Positions 1 through 8,425 of a DNA stretch of 64,000 nucleotides are shown here, piece by piece. Below the pieces are notes generated by a model. That model searched no databases, had not been told where the DNA came from, and saw nothing but the letters and a program-made list of their open reading frames with translations. The DNA is taken from the NCBI RefSeq assembly GCF_028473605.1, contig NZ_CP097267.1, positions 493,501 through 557,500 of the forward strand. The letters run 5' to 3'. This DNA comes from Acidovorax sp. NCPPB 3576 (GTDB lineage Bacteria > Pseudomonadota > Gammaproteobacteria > Burkholderiales > Burkholderiaceae_C). The translations under genes and the position numbers were made by a program. How positions within the stretch are numbered: position 1 is the stretch's first letter; every line of letters begins with the position of its first letter.

Positions 1-252
1 GCCCATCTGCTGCAGGTAGTTCGTCATGGCCTGCGTGGTGAAGGGCATCTGCGTGGTCTGGTCGCCCGTGCCGTCCAGTCCCACGACGAGGCCATAGCCC
101 GTCAACTGGTTGCTTCGCACGCCTTGCACGGCCGCCACTTCCTTGATGCGCAGGGCATGGGCGGGCAGCGCGGCGCAGAGGATGGCCAGGGCGGCCAGCA
201 GCCACACGAGCCGCGACGCGCGCGAAATCAGGGGAGAGGGCAGGGCTTTCAT
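1..252 (-). CDS. flgI: Flagellar P-ring protein FlgI, N-terminal part (runs off left edge)
   Basis: Only the first 84 codons are in the window; the gene continues leftward. The protein begins with a Sec signal peptide (basic start, then a Leu/Ala-rich stretch ending near AHA). The mature start follows, with the conserved FlgI segments [20 protein letters not shown] and [13 protein letters not shown]. FlgI polymerises in the periplasm as the P-ring around the rod, within the peptidoglycan layer. It follows flgH on the minus strand, as in the usual flgBCDEFGHIJKL order. The ATG at 252 has a GAGG element just upstream. The assignment is firm although the gene is partial. Confidence 0.93.
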   Translation of the reverse strand, partial: MKALPSPLISRASRLVWLLAALAILCAALPAHALRIKEVAAVQGVRSNQLTGYGLVVGLDGTGDQTTQMPFTTQAMTNYLQQMG

Positions 253-353
253 GGCCTCGATTGTGAAAGCGGACCGCTTCACGGGATGGGCCAAAAAGAT
301 GCCGGATTACCGGTCAATTGGGGCGGCCGGCCCCGGGGAATACAAGAAAAAAA

Positions 354-402
354 CGCCTCCAGTGCAATCAGCACTAGGGCGTTATGCTATAAAAATAATA
401 GC
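354..402 (+). repeat. Dispersed intergenic hairpin repeat, copy A
   Basis: This AT/GC mosaic element lies between flgH and flgI. It has two parts. The first is an imperfect hairpin, CGCCTCCAGTGC / GCACTAGGGCG. The second is a small stem-loop, GCTAT-AAAAATA-ATAGC, at 386-402. A nearly identical copy lies downstream of fliE (42732-42783) and a diverged inverted copy lies downstream of cheZ (about 14124-14152). Similar elements are, to my recollection, common in Comamonadaceae genomes; that part is recall, not computed. Confidence 0.7.
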
Positions 403-463
403 GATCTGCCGCCGGGGCACGGCGGCAGCGGCGGGGGCGGCAGTCAGTCCGTGGCGATCGGCT

Positions 464-1186
464 TCAGAACGGCGTGACCGAATTGAATGCCCGCGACAGC
501 CAGCCCATGGCCTGGGCTTCGCTCTGGGCGCCGCGCCCGCGCGATTGCACCCGGGCGTTGGCCACCAGCGTGGAGCTGATCACGCTGCCCGGCTGCAGCG
601 CGCGCGGGTCCACCGTGCCGGAAAAGCGCAGCACGTCCACGTTGTCGTTCACGCCGATCTGCTTTTCGCCGGCGATCACCAGGTGGCCGTTGGGCAGCAC
701 GTCGATCACGGTGGTGGTGATGGTGCCGGTGAAGGTGTTGGTGCTTTCGGTGCCGCCCTTGCCTTCGAAGTTGTTGGTGCTGGTCGCGCCCAGCGAGGCC
801 TTGCCCAGGTTGGCCGAACTGATGAACGGCAGCGCGGTGATGCCCGACGCCGTGCCCGACTTGCGGTCCACGGTGGAGGTCGATTTCTGGCTGGCCGACA
901 CCGTCTCGATGATCTGGATGGTGACCACGTCGCCCACCAGGCGCGCGCGGCGGTCCTCGAACACCGGCCGGTAGCTGGCGGCGTGGAACAGGCTGCCCGT
1001 CGCCGGGCCCGAGGGGCGCGGCGTGGCGGCCACGGGCGGCGGCGTGGTGGGCAGCAGGTCCACGGGAGGTGGCGGCGACAGCGTGGCGCAGCCGGTGCAC
1101 AGCAGCACGAGGCCGGTGGCGACGGCCAGGCGCGTGGACGGCGCCGCCAGGGCGGACGAACGGAAGAAGAAAGAGGCGGTACGCAT
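464..1186 (-). CDS. flgH: Flagellar L-ring lipoprotein FlgH
   Basis: A 240-residue outer-membrane lipoprotein that forms the L-ring bushing. The N-terminus is a signal sequence ending in a lipobox (LLCTGC, Cys as the first mature residue). A Pro-rich linker follows, then the conserved FlgH body with DDVVTIQIIE-like text (VGDVVTIQIIETVSAS), FEGKG and the end segment AMGWLSRAFNS. I chose the ATG at 1186 because it gives the signal peptide directly; longer in-frame readings run back into flgG. It sits between flgG and flgI with 62 bases after flgG. Length and motifs match the family. Confidence 0.95.
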   Translation of the reverse strand: MRTASFFFRSSALAAPSTRLAVATGLVLLCTGCATLSPPPPVDLLPTTPPPVAATPRPSGPATGSLFHAASYRPVFEDRRARLVGDVVTIQIIETVSASQKSTSTVDRKSGTASGITALPFISSANLGKASLGATSTNNFEGKGGTESTNTFTGTITTTVIDVLPNGHLVIAGEKQIGVNDNVDVLRFSGTVDPRALQPGSVISSTLVANARVQSRGRGAQSEAQAMGWLSRAFNSVTPF

Positions 1187-1248
1187 GGCGGAATCCTGCA
1201 AGCGGTGGGGGCGTGGGCGTTCTTCGTGGGAACGGTCGGCGTTGCGCT

Positions 1249-2031
1249 TCAAAGCTGCGCGAGCTTGGCCAGCATCTGGTCCGATGTCTGGATGGCCTTG
1301 GAATTCATTTCGTAGGCGCGCTGGGTCTGGATCATGGTCACCAGCTCTTCCACCACGTTCACGTTCGACGTTTCGAGAAAGCCCTGGCGCATGTAGCCCA
1401 GGCCGTTGGTGCCCGGCGTGCCCTGCTGGGGCTGGCCGGAGGCGGCGGATTCCTTGTACATGTTCTGCCCGATCGGCTCGAGACCTGCCGGGTTGATGAA
1501 GTTGGCCATGGCGATGCTGCCCAGCTGCTGTGGTGCCGTGCTGCCCGGCACCGTGGCCGAGACGACGCCTTCGGTGCTGATGCTGATCGCGGTGGCATTG
1601 GCCGGCACGGTGATGCCGTTGGCCACCGGCAGGCCGCTGGAGGTGACCATGCGGCCCTGCGAATCGAGCTGGAACGAGCCGTCGCGGGTGTAGCCGATGG
1701 TGCCGTCGGGCTGGGTGATCTCGAAGAAGCCGTTGCCGTTGATCGCCACGTCCAGGTTGTTGTTGGACTGCTGCAGGCTGCCCTGCGTGAAGTTGCGGCT
1801 GGTGGCCACCGTGCGCACGCCCAGGCCCAGGTGCAGGCCGGTGGGCAGCTGGTTTTGCTCGGTGGTCTGCGCGCCGACCTGGCGCTGGTTTTGGTAGATC
1901 AGGTCTTCGAAGACCGCGTTGTTGCGCTTGTAGCCGTTGGTGGAGACGTTGGCCAGGTTGTGCGAGATGACGTCCAGCTGGGTTTGCTGGGCGGACATGC
2001 CGGTCTTGGCGATCCACAGGGAATTGATCAT
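1249..2031 (-). CDS. flgG: Flagellar distal rod protein FlgG
   Basis: 260 residues, the normal FlgG length. The N-terminus [20 protein letters not shown] and the following [14 protein letters not shown] are the classic rod/hook-family signature. The C-terminus carries the matching helix ([20 protein letters not shown]). FlgG forms the distal rod through the P and L rings and is exported by the flagellar type III system without a cleaved signal. It lies 40 bases after flgF in the flgB-I operon. Confidence 0.97.
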   Translation of the reverse strand: MINSLWIAKTGMSAQQTQLDVISHNLANVSTNGYKRNNAVFEDLIYQNQRQVGAQTTEQNQLPTGLHLGLGVRTVATSRNFTQGSLQQSNNNLDVAINGNGFFEITQPDGTIGYTRDGSFQLDSQGRMVTSSGLPVANGITVPANATAISISTEGVVSATVPGSTAPQQLGSIAMANFINPAGLEPIGQNMYKESAASGQPQQGTPGTNGLGYMRQGFLETSNVNVVEELVTMIQTQRAYEMNSKAIQTSDQMLAKLAQL

Positions 2032-2071
2032 GGCGGTTCCTTCGGGGAGGCGGTTGCGTCGGGTTCGGCGG

Positions 2072-2812
2072 TCAGCCGTTGATGCTCAGCAGCTGGCTGG
2101 CGGACTTGTCGTTGGTCTCGGCCGTCTGGAGCAGGCGCAACTGCGCCTCGAACTGGCGGGAGGCGGCGATCATTCCGACCATGCTCTCCACGGCATTCAC
2201 GTTGGAGCCTTCCAAGGCGCCCGAGAGCATGCGCGCGTTGGGGTCGCTGGGCAGGGGATCGCCCGAGACGGTGCGGAACAGGGCGTCGTCGCCGCGCTTG
2301 AGCGGGTCTTCCAGCGTGGGCGTGGCCAGCTTCAGGCGCCCCACGGCTGCGGGGCGCTGGCTGCCGACCTTGGCGGTGATGGTCCCGTCCGAGCCCAGCG
2401 CGATCTCCGCGCCCTGGGGCACGTCGATGGGGCCGCCGCCGTCCGAGAGCACGGTCAGGCCGTTGCTCGTGAGCAACTGGCCCGTGGCCGAGACTTCCAG
2501 GCTGCCGTTGCGCGTGTAGGCCTCGGTGCCATCGAGCCCCTGCACCGCGAACCAGGCATTGCCCACCGCCATGGCGTCGAGGTTGCGGCCGGTGCGTTGC
2601 ACCGGGCCGGACGCCTCGGAGTGGCCCGACGTCGCCTCCAAGGCGAACACGCGCGTCTTGGCGCCATCGCCCTGAATGGGCACGGCGCGGAAGGTGGACA
2701 TCTCCGCGCGAAAGCCGTTCGTGGAGGCGTTGGCCAGGTTGTTGGACAGCACCGACTGCCGCTGTGCGGCGGCGTTGGCGCCCGTCATCGAGGTGTAGAT
2801 GAGGTGGTCCAT
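2072..2812 (-). CDS. flgF: Flagellar proximal rod protein FlgF
   Basis: 246 residues. It starts [20 protein letters not shown] and has the rod-family N-terminal signature [16 protein letters not shown]. The C-terminal heptad region is [20 protein letters not shown]. It is distinguished from FlgG by position and by its shorter, more divergent body. It builds the proximal rod and is exported through the flagellar gate. A 56-base gap separates it from flgE and 40 bases from flgG. Confidence 0.95.
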   Translation of the reverse strand: MDHLIYTSMTGANAAAQRQSVLSNNLANASTNGFRAEMSTFRAVPIQGDGAKTRVFALEATSGHSEASGPVQRTGRNLDAMAVGNAWFAVQGLDGTEAYTRNGSLEVSATGQLLTSNGLTVLSDGGGPIDVPQGAEIALGSDGTITAKVGSQRPAAVGRLKLATPTLEDPLKRGDDALFRTVSGDPLPSDPNARMLSGALEGSNVNAVESMVGMIAASRQFEAQLRLLQTAETNDKSASQLLSING

Positions 2813-2868
2813 GGTGGGTCTCGCGCAGGCGTCTCAGTCGGTGGGGGCAGGGGGTGTCAGGGCGCGGA

Positions 2869-4146
2869 TCAGCGCAGGTTGACCAGCGTGGACATCACCT
2901 GGTCCTGCGTCTTGATGGTCTGCGCGTTGGCCTGGTAGGCCCGCTGCGCCGTCATCATGTTCACCAGCTCGGCCGTCAGATCGACATTGGAGTCTTCCAG
3001 TGCGCCGGAGCGCAGCGCGCCGAACTTGCCGTCCGTGGGCGAGCCCATCACGGCCTGGCCGGATTCGAAGGTTTCCGCCCAGTTGTTGTTGCCGATGGAG
3101 GCCAGGCCCTGCGTGTTGCGGAAGCTGGCGAGCGCCAGCTGGCCCTCGGCACGCGTCACGCCGTTGGAGTAGCGCGTCATCACCATGCCGTTGTTTTCGA
3201 TGTTGATGCCCGTCAGTTCGCCGGCGGTGTAGCCGTCTTGCGACAGGTCGGACACGGCGAACTTGGTGCCGAACTGCGTCACATCGTCGAGCTTCACCTC
3301 CACGGTGTAATTGGCGAGGTTGTTCGGGTTCGGCGGCGTGGGCGAGATCGTGAGCGGCATCTGAAAGCCCGTGGCGGGCGGCGTCGCTGCCGGCGCGGTG
3401 ATCTTGCCGTTGTTGTCGAACGTGATCTGGCCCACGGGCGTGGCCGTCACGGGCGGGGTGGCCGTGGGGTCGTCCAGCTGGTCGTACACATCCCAGGTGT
3501 TGGCGCCGTTCTTCTGGAAATACAGGCTCACCGGCTTGGCGACGCCCTGGCTGTCGTACACGTTGATCGACGTGCCGTAGGTGGCGCGCGGCGTGGCGGG
3601 CACGGGCGGCGTGGCGGTGGAGTCGCCTGCGGCGTCCGGCGCGCGCGCATCGAGGTTGAACGATGCGGTGATCGACGTGGTCTGCTTGGCCGGGATCGGC
3701 TGCGACGTGGGGAAGGTGAGCGGTGCGGCGTTGCTCGACGAGCGAAGGCCCGTGGCCGGGTCCACCGCGTAGCCCATCACCTTGGCGCCGCTGTTGGTGA
3801 TCACGTTGCCCAGGTCGTCGAGCTTGAAGTTGCCCGCACGGGTATAGGCATTGGTGCCATCGGGCTGCTGCAGCTTGAAGAAGCCGTCGCCGTTGATGGC
3901 CACGTCCAGGCTGTTGCCGGTGATCGACAGGTTGCCCTGGTTGAACTGCTGCGCCACATCGGCGGTTTCCACGCCGATGCCGGCGTTGGTTCCCCCCGCG
4001 GAGCCGATGGCAGAGGCCACCATTTCAGCGAACTCGGCGCGGGAGGCCTTGAAGCCCACCGTGTTGGAGTTGGCGATGTTGTGGCCGATCACGTCCAGGT
4101 TCTTGCTGGCGGCGTTGAGGCCGGACAGGCCTTGCTGAAAGCTCAT
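2869..4146 (-). CDS. flgE: Flagellar hook protein FlgE
   Basis: 425 residues beginning MSFQQGLSGLNAASKNLDVI, then GHNIANSNTVGFKASRAEF, the hook-protein signature. The middle is Thr/Ala/Pro-rich, as is usual for the surface domains. The C-terminus (NVDLTAELVNMMTAQRAYQA) pairs with the N-terminal helix in the filament core. The ATG at 4146 has an AGGAG ribosome-binding site; frames extending further upstream would read into flgD and are rejected. FlgE polymerises on the rod to a length set by FliK. Confidence 0.97.
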   Translation of the reverse strand: MSFQQGLSGLNAASKNLDVIGHNIANSNTVGFKASRAEFAEMVASAIGSAGGTNAGIGVETADVAQQFNQGNLSITGNSLDVAINGDGFFKLQQPDGTNAYTRAGNFKLDDLGNVITNSGAKVMGYAVDPATGLRSSSNAAPLTFPTSQPIPAKQTTSITASFNLDARAPDAAGDSTATPPVPATPRATYGTSINVYDSQGVAKPVSLYFQKNGANTWDVYDQLDDPTATPPVTATPVGQITFDNNGKITAPAATPPATGFQMPLTISPTPPNPNNLANYTVEVKLDDVTQFGTKFAVSDLSQDGYTAGELTGINIENNGMVMTRYSNGVTRAEGQLALASFRNTQGLASIGNNNWAETFESGQAVMGSPTDGKFGALRSGALEDSNVDLTAELVNMMTAQRAYQANAQTIKTQDQVMSTLVNLR

Positions 4147-4204
4147 GGTGTTCTCCTGAGAGGAAGAAGGAAAGCGCGTGGAAAAGGAAGGGTGGGCGTG
4201 CCGG

Positions 4205-4855
4205 TCAGAGCACCGCTTTGATCTGGCTGTAGTTGACGGTGCTGCCGGTATCGAGGTCGAGCGTGAGCGCACCGTTGGCAGAGCCGGTGCCCACCACCTT
4301 CGCCTGCATGAGCGCCGTGGACTGCACGGTGCCGTCCTTGGTGGAGGCGACCACGCGGAACTGCAGGTCGCTCTTGTTGCCGGCGTATTTGCTGGCATCG
4401 AATTCGAAATCGTGGCGACCCTTGTCTTGGGCGCCCATGTCCACCGTGCCGACGACGGCGCCGCCGGGCGTGACGACCTCGACCTTGGTGCTGGTCGATG
4501 CGCCGGCCAGCTCGAAATAGCCCTTGCCCGTGCTGTCGGTGAAGGTCATCTTGGAGCCTTCCGCCAGCACCGAGCGGCCGATCATGGCCGTGCCCTGCAG
4601 CGTCTGCATCGTGGAGAACTGCTCGGCCATGGTCTGCATGGTGAGGTTCAGCGTCTGGATGCCGGTGACGGTGTTGATCTGCGCCATCTGCGAGGTCATC
4701 TGCGCGTTGTCCATCGGATTCATCGGATCCTGGTTGTTCAACTGCGCGACCAGCAGCTTCAGGAAGCGGTCCTGCGCGGCATTGGGGTCGGTGGCCGAAT
4801 TGGCGCTGGTGCCCGAGTTCACGGTGGCGGTGGAGCCGATGGGATTGAGGATCAT
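4205..4855 (-). CDS. flgD: Hook-capping (scaffolding) protein FlgD
   Basis: 216 residues. The FlgD N-terminal signature AQDRFLKLLVAQLNNQDPMN is present, followed by MTSQMAQINTVTGIQ. The C-terminal half is the beta-rich FlgD Ig/tudor-like part (GYFELAGASTSTKVEVVTPG). FlgD caps the growing hook and is needed for FlgE assembly. It is located between flgC (21 bases upstream) and flgE (58 bases downstream), as in other flg operons. Confidence 0.95.
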   Translation of the reverse strand: MILNPIGSTATVNSGTSANSATDPNAAQDRFLKLLVAQLNNQDPMNPMDNAQMTSQMAQINTVTGIQTLNLTMQTMAEQFSTMQTLQGTAMIGRSVLAEGSKMTFTDSTGKGYFELAGASTSTKVEVVTPGGAVVGTVDMGAQDKGRHDFEFDASKYAGNKSDLQFRVVASTKDGTVQSTALMQAKVVGTGSANGALTLDLDTGSTVNYSQIKAVL

Positions 4856-4876
4856 GGCGAGGTTCTTCCCGAAAAG

Positions 4877-5281
4877 TTACTGGCCCATCTGCAGGGTCTT
4901 GAGGAGCAGCGACTTGGCCGTGTTCATGACCTCGACGTTGTTCTGGTAGGAGCGGGAGGCGGAGATCATGTTGACCATCTCCTCCACCGCGTTCACGTTG
5001 GAATGGGTGACGTAGCCCTCCGCGTCGGCGGACGGGTGGCTCGGGTCGTGCACCCGCTTGCCCGGCGCATTGCTCTCGCTGATGGCGCTCACCCGCACGC
5101 CGGCGGAGCTCTCGGCCCCCATGGGTGCGGTCTGGAACACCACCTGGCGCGCCTTGTAGGCCTGGCCGTCCGGGCCGGCCACGGCCTCGACGTTGGCCAG
5201 GTTGCTGGCCACTACGTTGAGCCGCTGCGACTGCGCACTGATGGCGCTGCCCGAGACATTGAAGATGGAGAACATGGACAT
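4877..5281 (-). CDS. flgC: Flagellar proximal rod protein FlgC
   Basis: 134 residues, standard for FlgC. The N-terminus (MSMFSIFNVSGSAISAQSQR, then LNVVASNLANVEAV) and the C-terminus (NVNAVEEMVNMISASRSYQN) carry the paired rod-family motifs. FlgC forms part of the proximal rod above the MS ring with FlgB and FlgF. It follows flgB by 36 bases and precedes flgD. Confidence 0.97.
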   Translation of the reverse strand: MSMFSIFNVSGSAISAQSQRLNVVASNLANVEAVAGPDGQAYKARQVVFQTAPMGAESSAGVRVSAISESNAPGKRVHDPSHPSADAEGYVTHSNVNAVEEMVNMISASRSYQNNVEVMNTAKSLLLKTLQMGQ

Positions 5282-5317
5282 GGCGGTTTCCGCTTTCCGT
5301 GGGTCTGGCCGTTACGC

Positions 5318-5776
5318 TTACTGGCCCTGGATGGCGCTCAGCATCGTCTTGGCGTTGCCGTTGATGAAACGCAGCGTGGCTTCGTAGCGCACGGCGTTGT
5401 CCACGAAGGCGGCCCGCTCGCGGTCCAGGTCCACCGTGTTGTTGTCCAGGTTGGGCTGGGTCTGCACCGAATAGCCGAGCGTGCTGCCCGATCCCATGCC
5501 CGTCGTGGCGGCCGGCAGCGGGATGTGGCGCGGGTCGGTGGCGCTTTGCTGGCGCTGGCCGGTGGCCAGTGACATGCTGGCGCCCGATCCCGTGCTCAGC
5601 GTGGTCGAGCCGCCGCCGGTCGCATCGCGCATCGCGTCGGCGAAATTGAAGTCGCGGGCCACGTAGCCGGGCGTGTCGGCGTTGGCGATGTTGCTGGCGA
5701 TGGCACGCTGGCGCTCGGCACGCAGCAAAAGCGCGTTACCGTGGAAATCCAGCCTTTCGGTCATCTTGTTGAGCAT
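5318..5776 (-). CDS. flgB: Flagellar proximal rod protein FlgB
   Basis: 152 residues and first gene of the flgB-I operon. The N-terminal RAERQRAIASNIANADTPGY is the FlgB signature. The C-terminus (DNAVRYEATLRFINGNAKTM) contains the other half of the coiled-coil rod core. A Ser/Thr/Gly-rich insert lies around residues 55-85, which makes it slightly longer than many FlgB proteins. It is divergently arranged with flgA across 214 bases, which must carry the early flagellar promoters. Confidence 0.96.
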   Translation of the reverse strand: MLNKMTERLDFHGNALLLRAERQRAIASNIANADTPGYVARDFNFADAMRDATGGGSTTLSTGSGASMSLATGQRQQSATDPRHIPLPAATTGMGSGSTLGYSVQTQPNLDNNTVDLDRERAAFVDNAVRYEATLRFINGNAKTMLSAIQGQ

Positions 5777-5861
5777 GTCAGCCTCGCACAGCGGTGGGTC
5801 GTGGCCGGAAGGAAAAAGGGTCTTCCGGCGTGGGTTCGATTATGGAAATGGGCCGGTTTTT

Positions 5862-5873
5862 CTAAAGCGCGAA
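5862..5873 (-). promoter_or_regulatory. 12-bp motif shared by flgB and flhB upstream regions (copy 1)
   Basis: CTAAAGCGCGAA on the plus strand lies 86 bases upstream of flgB, between flgB and flgA. The identical 12-mer occurs 27 bases upstream of flhB at 14022-14033, in the same orientation relative to the gene. Both genes head early (class II) flagellar operons. Its role as an operator is inference only; TAAAGCGC also resembles a sigma-28 -35 box for flgA but has no convincing -10 at the right spacing. Confidence 0.3.
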
Positions 5874-5990
5874 GAACGCGGCGATTGGCGCGCAGTTCGG
5901 TGCTTCGTCCGCGCCGCCGGGCCCTAAAGTGCCAGGGGTCGAATGGCCTTCCCTGGTGGGCGGCGCATTCCCCGCCACAGGAGGCTTGCC

Positions 5991-6749
5991 ATGTCACTTA
6001 CTACCGCTCCCCGATTTCTTTCTTCCCTGCGACTGGCCCGGATGGCCGCGCTGGCGGCGGCCTTTGCCCTGCCCGCTGCGGCACTGCGGGCCCAGGCCGT
6101 GGCCGACCCGTCTGCGGACCTGGGCGGCATCACCCAGCGCTGGCTGGACGATGCCCTGCAGCGCGGCCAGTCGGGCACGGCCAGCATGCCGCTGCGCATG
6201 GAAGTGAGCGTGGGCGCGCTGGACCCGCGTTTGCGCCTGGCGCCGTGCGCCCGCGTCGAGCCCTACCTGCCTGCCGGTTCGCGCCTGTGGGGCCGCACCC
6301 GCCTGGGGCTGCGCTGCGTGGACGGCGCCACGGCATGGAATGTGTTCCTTCCCGTCACCGTCAAGGCCTACGGCCCGGCCTGGGTGCTCACGGGCAATGT
6401 GGCGTCCGGCGCCGTGCTCTCGGCTGCCGACGCGACCGAAGCCGAGGTGGACTGGGCGGCGGAAACCACCGCCATCGTGGCCAACCCGGAAAGCTGGGTT
6501 GGCATGGTGGCCTCGCGCCAGCTCATGGCCGGCCAGGCCGTGCGCCAGCACATGGTCAAGGCGCCAACCCTGTTCAAGGCGGGGGCGGCCGTGCGGGTCG
6601 TGGCCCAGGGACGGGGTTATTCGGTAACATCCGCCGGCCAGGCGATCACCGCCGGCGCCGTCGGCGAGACTGTGCGCATCCGTATGGAGAATGGCCGTGT
6701 CGTCGCCGGTGTTGTGTCCGAAAATGGAACAGTAGAGATCACTTTGTAA
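5991..6749 (+). CDS. flgA: P-ring assembly chaperone FlgA
   Basis: 252 residues, periplasmic. The start at 5991 follows a good ribosome-binding site (CAGGAGGC) and gives a clear signal peptide of about 35 residues ending in ALRAQA. The remainder has the FlgA/SAF-domain pattern: RLAPCARVEPYLPAG, RLWGRTRLGLRCVDG, the segment VKAPTLFKAGAAVRVVAQGR, and a C-terminal ENGRVVAGVVSENGTVEI. FlgA helps FlgI assemble into the P-ring. It is divergent from flgB and followed by flgM after 91 bases. An upstream in-frame ATG at 5943 lacks a ribosome-binding site. Confidence 0.94.
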   Translation: MSLTTAPRFLSSLRLARMAALAAAFALPAAALRAQAVADPSADLGGITQRWLDDALQRGQSGTASMPLRMEVSVGALDPRLRLAPCARVEPYLPAGSRLWGRTRLGLRCVDGATAWNVFLPVTVKAYGPAWVLTGNVASGAVLSAADATEAEVDWAAETTAIVANPESWVGMVASRQLMAGQAVRQHMVKAPTLFKAGAAVRVVAQGRGYSVTSAGQAITAGAVGETVRIRMENGRVVAGVVSENGTVEITL

Positions 6750-6771
6750 GCGATGGGGCGCAAGAAAAGCC

Positions 6772-6798
6772 TAAAGTCCCTGTCGAAGTGGTCGAAAA
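6772..6798 (+). promoter_or_regulatory. Sigma-28-type promoter of flgM-flgN
   Basis: TAAAGTCC (6772-6779), an 11-base spacer and GTCGAAAA (6791-6798) match the flagellar sigma-28 consensus TAAAGTTT-N11-GCCGATAA. The -35 has 6 of 8 matches and the -10 has 6 of 8. It lies about 42 bases upstream of the flgM start, after the flgA stop. This would put flgM under late control by FliA, as in enterics, in addition to read-through from flgA. Confidence 0.7.
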
Positions 6799-6840
6799 CA
6801 TTGCTACTGTGCCCCACATCGAGCGGGGTGGGAGAGAGCG

Positions 6841-7176
6841 ATGAAGATAGGTCAAAACCCCGAAATAGCCAATGCAGTGTCGCAAGCCGCCACTGCCGCC
6901 AAGCAGGCCAAGGCCCCTGCGGCTGCCGCCGAAACGGCTGCCAAGAGCGCCGCGCCCGCTGCCGCTGCGGCCGCTGGCGTGCCTGTCACGTTTTCCAGCG
7001 CCGCCCGCGGACTCGAAGCCAATGGCCGGGCCAGCACCGATTTCGATGCCAACAAGGTGAAGGCCGTGCGCGCCGCCATCGAAAAGGGCACCTTCACGGT
7101 GGACGCCGATGCGATCGCGGACAAGCTGCTGTCCAATGCGCAGGAAATCATCTCCCACAACAGCAACAGCCACTGA
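6841..7176 (+). CDS. flgM: Anti-sigma-28 factor FlgM
   Basis: 111 residues. It begins MKIGQNPEIANAVSQAATAA. An Ala-rich, low-complexity, probably disordered N-terminal half is followed by the conserved FlgM C-terminal helices that bind FliA (NKVKAVRAAIEKGTFTVDAD, then AIADKLLSNAQEII). FlgM holds sigma-28 inactive until it is secreted through the completed hook-basal body. The Ala tract makes it a little longer than enteric FlgM (97 residues). A GGGAGAGAG ribosome-binding site precedes the ATG, and a sigma-28-like promoter lies upstream. Confidence 0.93.
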   Translation: MKIGQNPEIANAVSQAATAAKQAKAPAAAAETAAKSAAPAAAAAAGVPVTFSSAARGLEANGRASTDFDANKVKAVRAAIEKGTFTVDADAIADKLLSNAQEIISHNSNSH

Positions 7177-7219
7177 ACCCCGGGTTTCCTGCAGGGGTTG
7201 ATCGGCACAGGATCCACCC

Positions 7220-7582
7220 ATGCAACTCGAAACCACGCTGTCTGAAGTCGAATCCCGGTTGAAAGACGTCGGTGCCGCCCTGCTGGAGACCGACGCGCTC
7301 GCGGTGGAACGCACCGCTCCCTTGTTGCGCCAGGCAGCCCTCGAACTGTCACAGGCGCTCCAGAAAATCCCCCGTCCCACTGAACTGCCGGCCGACATCC
7401 AGCGCCGCATCCAGGCCATCCGCAGCCAGTTGTCCCAGCAGCGCGAGCATTTGGCGCGCCTGTCCGCGCTGACCGAGCGCCAGGTGGCCACCCTGCTGCC
7501 TCCCCAGGAGGCATCGACCTACGGAAACGGCGCCCCGGCCCGCTCGGGCGGCGCCGCACGGATCTACCGGTCCCAGGGCTGA
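7220..7582 (+). CDS. flgN: FlgK/FlgL chaperone FlgN
   Basis: 120 residues, small, mostly helical, directly after flgM (43-base gap), where flgN is normally found. The FlgN-like features are the N-terminal helix with LSEVESRLKDVGAALLETDA and the central LPADIQRRIQAIRSQLSQQR coiled-coil-like stretch. FlgN binds the hook-filament junction proteins FlgK and FlgL in the cytosol before export. Sequence conservation is low in this family, so the name depends partly on position. The operon ends in a strong terminator. Confidence 0.85.
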   Translation: MQLETTLSEVESRLKDVGAALLETDALAVERTAPLLRQAALELSQALQKIPRPTELPADIQRRIQAIRSQLSQQREHLARLSALTERQVATLLPPQEASTYGNGAPARSGGAARIYRSQG

Positions 7583-7628
7583 TCCCGGCCGGCTTCCCTC
7601 GATCCCCTGGCAAAAGCCAGGCCCCAAG

Positions 7629-7660
7629 CAAAAAGGCCGCATCTGCATGCGGCCTTTTTT
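7629..7660. terminator. Bidirectional intrinsic terminator between flgN and fliA
   Basis: AAAAAGGCCGCAT-CTGC-ATGCGGCCTTTTTT is a perfect long stem with an A-tract on one side and a T-tract on the other. It can therefore terminate both the plus-strand flgAMN transcript and the minus-strand flhBAFG-fliA transcript. Confidence 0.93.
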
Positions 7661-7704
7661 CGTTGGTTCAGGGCGCCCGGTGGGCGTGCCCTGAACAGCA
7701 GGGG

Positions 7705-8421
7705 CTAATGGCTCCGCATCTTGGCCCGCAGCCGGGCGATGGACTGGCTGTGCAGCTGGCAGATGCGCGATTCGGTCACGCCCAGCACGGCCGCGATCTC
7801 CTTCAGGTTCATGTCGTGCTCGTAGTACATGCCCATGATGTGCTGCTCGCGCTCCGGCAGGCCCTTGATGGCGGCCACCAGCGAGGCTTTGAGCCGCTGG
7901 TCGCGCAGCATGGCCATCGGGTCTGCTTCGCCATCGGCCACATGCCGGTCGAGGAAGCTGTCGTCGCCGTCGTCGCCGCGGGTCATGTCCTCCAGATAGA
8001 CCAGCTGCGTGCCGCGCACCTTGCCCAGCAGCGTCTGGTATTCGCCCAGGCTCAGGTCCAGTTCGGCGGCGATTTCGGACTCGAGCGGACTGCGGCCGAG
8101 TTTTTGCTCCAGCCGGTGGACGGCATGTTCGATTTCCTTCTGGCTCTTGCGCGAGCTGCGCGACATCCAGTCGCCCTCGCGCAACTCGTCGAGCATGGCG
8201 CCGCGGATGCGCTGGGTGGCGAAGGTCTCGAACTGCACGCCCTGCGTTGCTTCATAGCGCGACAGCGCTTCGCTCAAGCCCATCATGCCGACCTGGATCA
8301 GGTCGTCCAGCTCCACGTTGGGCGGGAGCTTGGCGATCATGTGGTGCGCAATCCGGCGAACCAGCGGCACGTGCTGGCGGATCAGCGCATCGCGGTCGAG
8401 CTGGCCTTTGGCGGTGTACAT
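7705..8421 (-). CDS. fliA: RNA polymerase sigma factor FliA (sigma-28)
   Basis: 238 residues, the usual FliA size. Region 2 contains PLVRRIAHHMIAKLPPNVEL, DDLIQVGMMGLSEALSRYE and FETFATQRIRGAMLDELRE. The region 4 helix-turn-helix is LKEIAAVLGVTESRICQLHS. FliA directs RNA polymerase to late flagellar and chemotaxis promoters such as those before flgM, flagellin and fliST here. The ATG at 8421 removes an Arg-rich N-terminal extension that overlaps flhG, and leaves a 4-base gap after flhG. It is last in the flhB-A-F-G-fliA operon and is followed by the bidirectional terminator. Confidence 0.96.
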   Translation of the reverse strand: MYTAKGQLDRDALIRQHVPLVRRIAHHMIAKLPPNVELDDLIQVGMMGLSEALSRYEATQGVQFETFATQRIRGAMLDELREGDWMSRSSRKSQKEIEHAVHRLEQKLGRSPLESEIAAELDLSLGEYQTLLGKVRGTQLVYLEDMTRGDDGDDSFLDRHVADGEADPMAMLRDQRLKASLVAAIKGLPEREQHIMGMYYEHDMNLKEIAAVLGVTESRICQLHSQSIARLRAKMRSH

Positions 8422-8425
8422 CGGG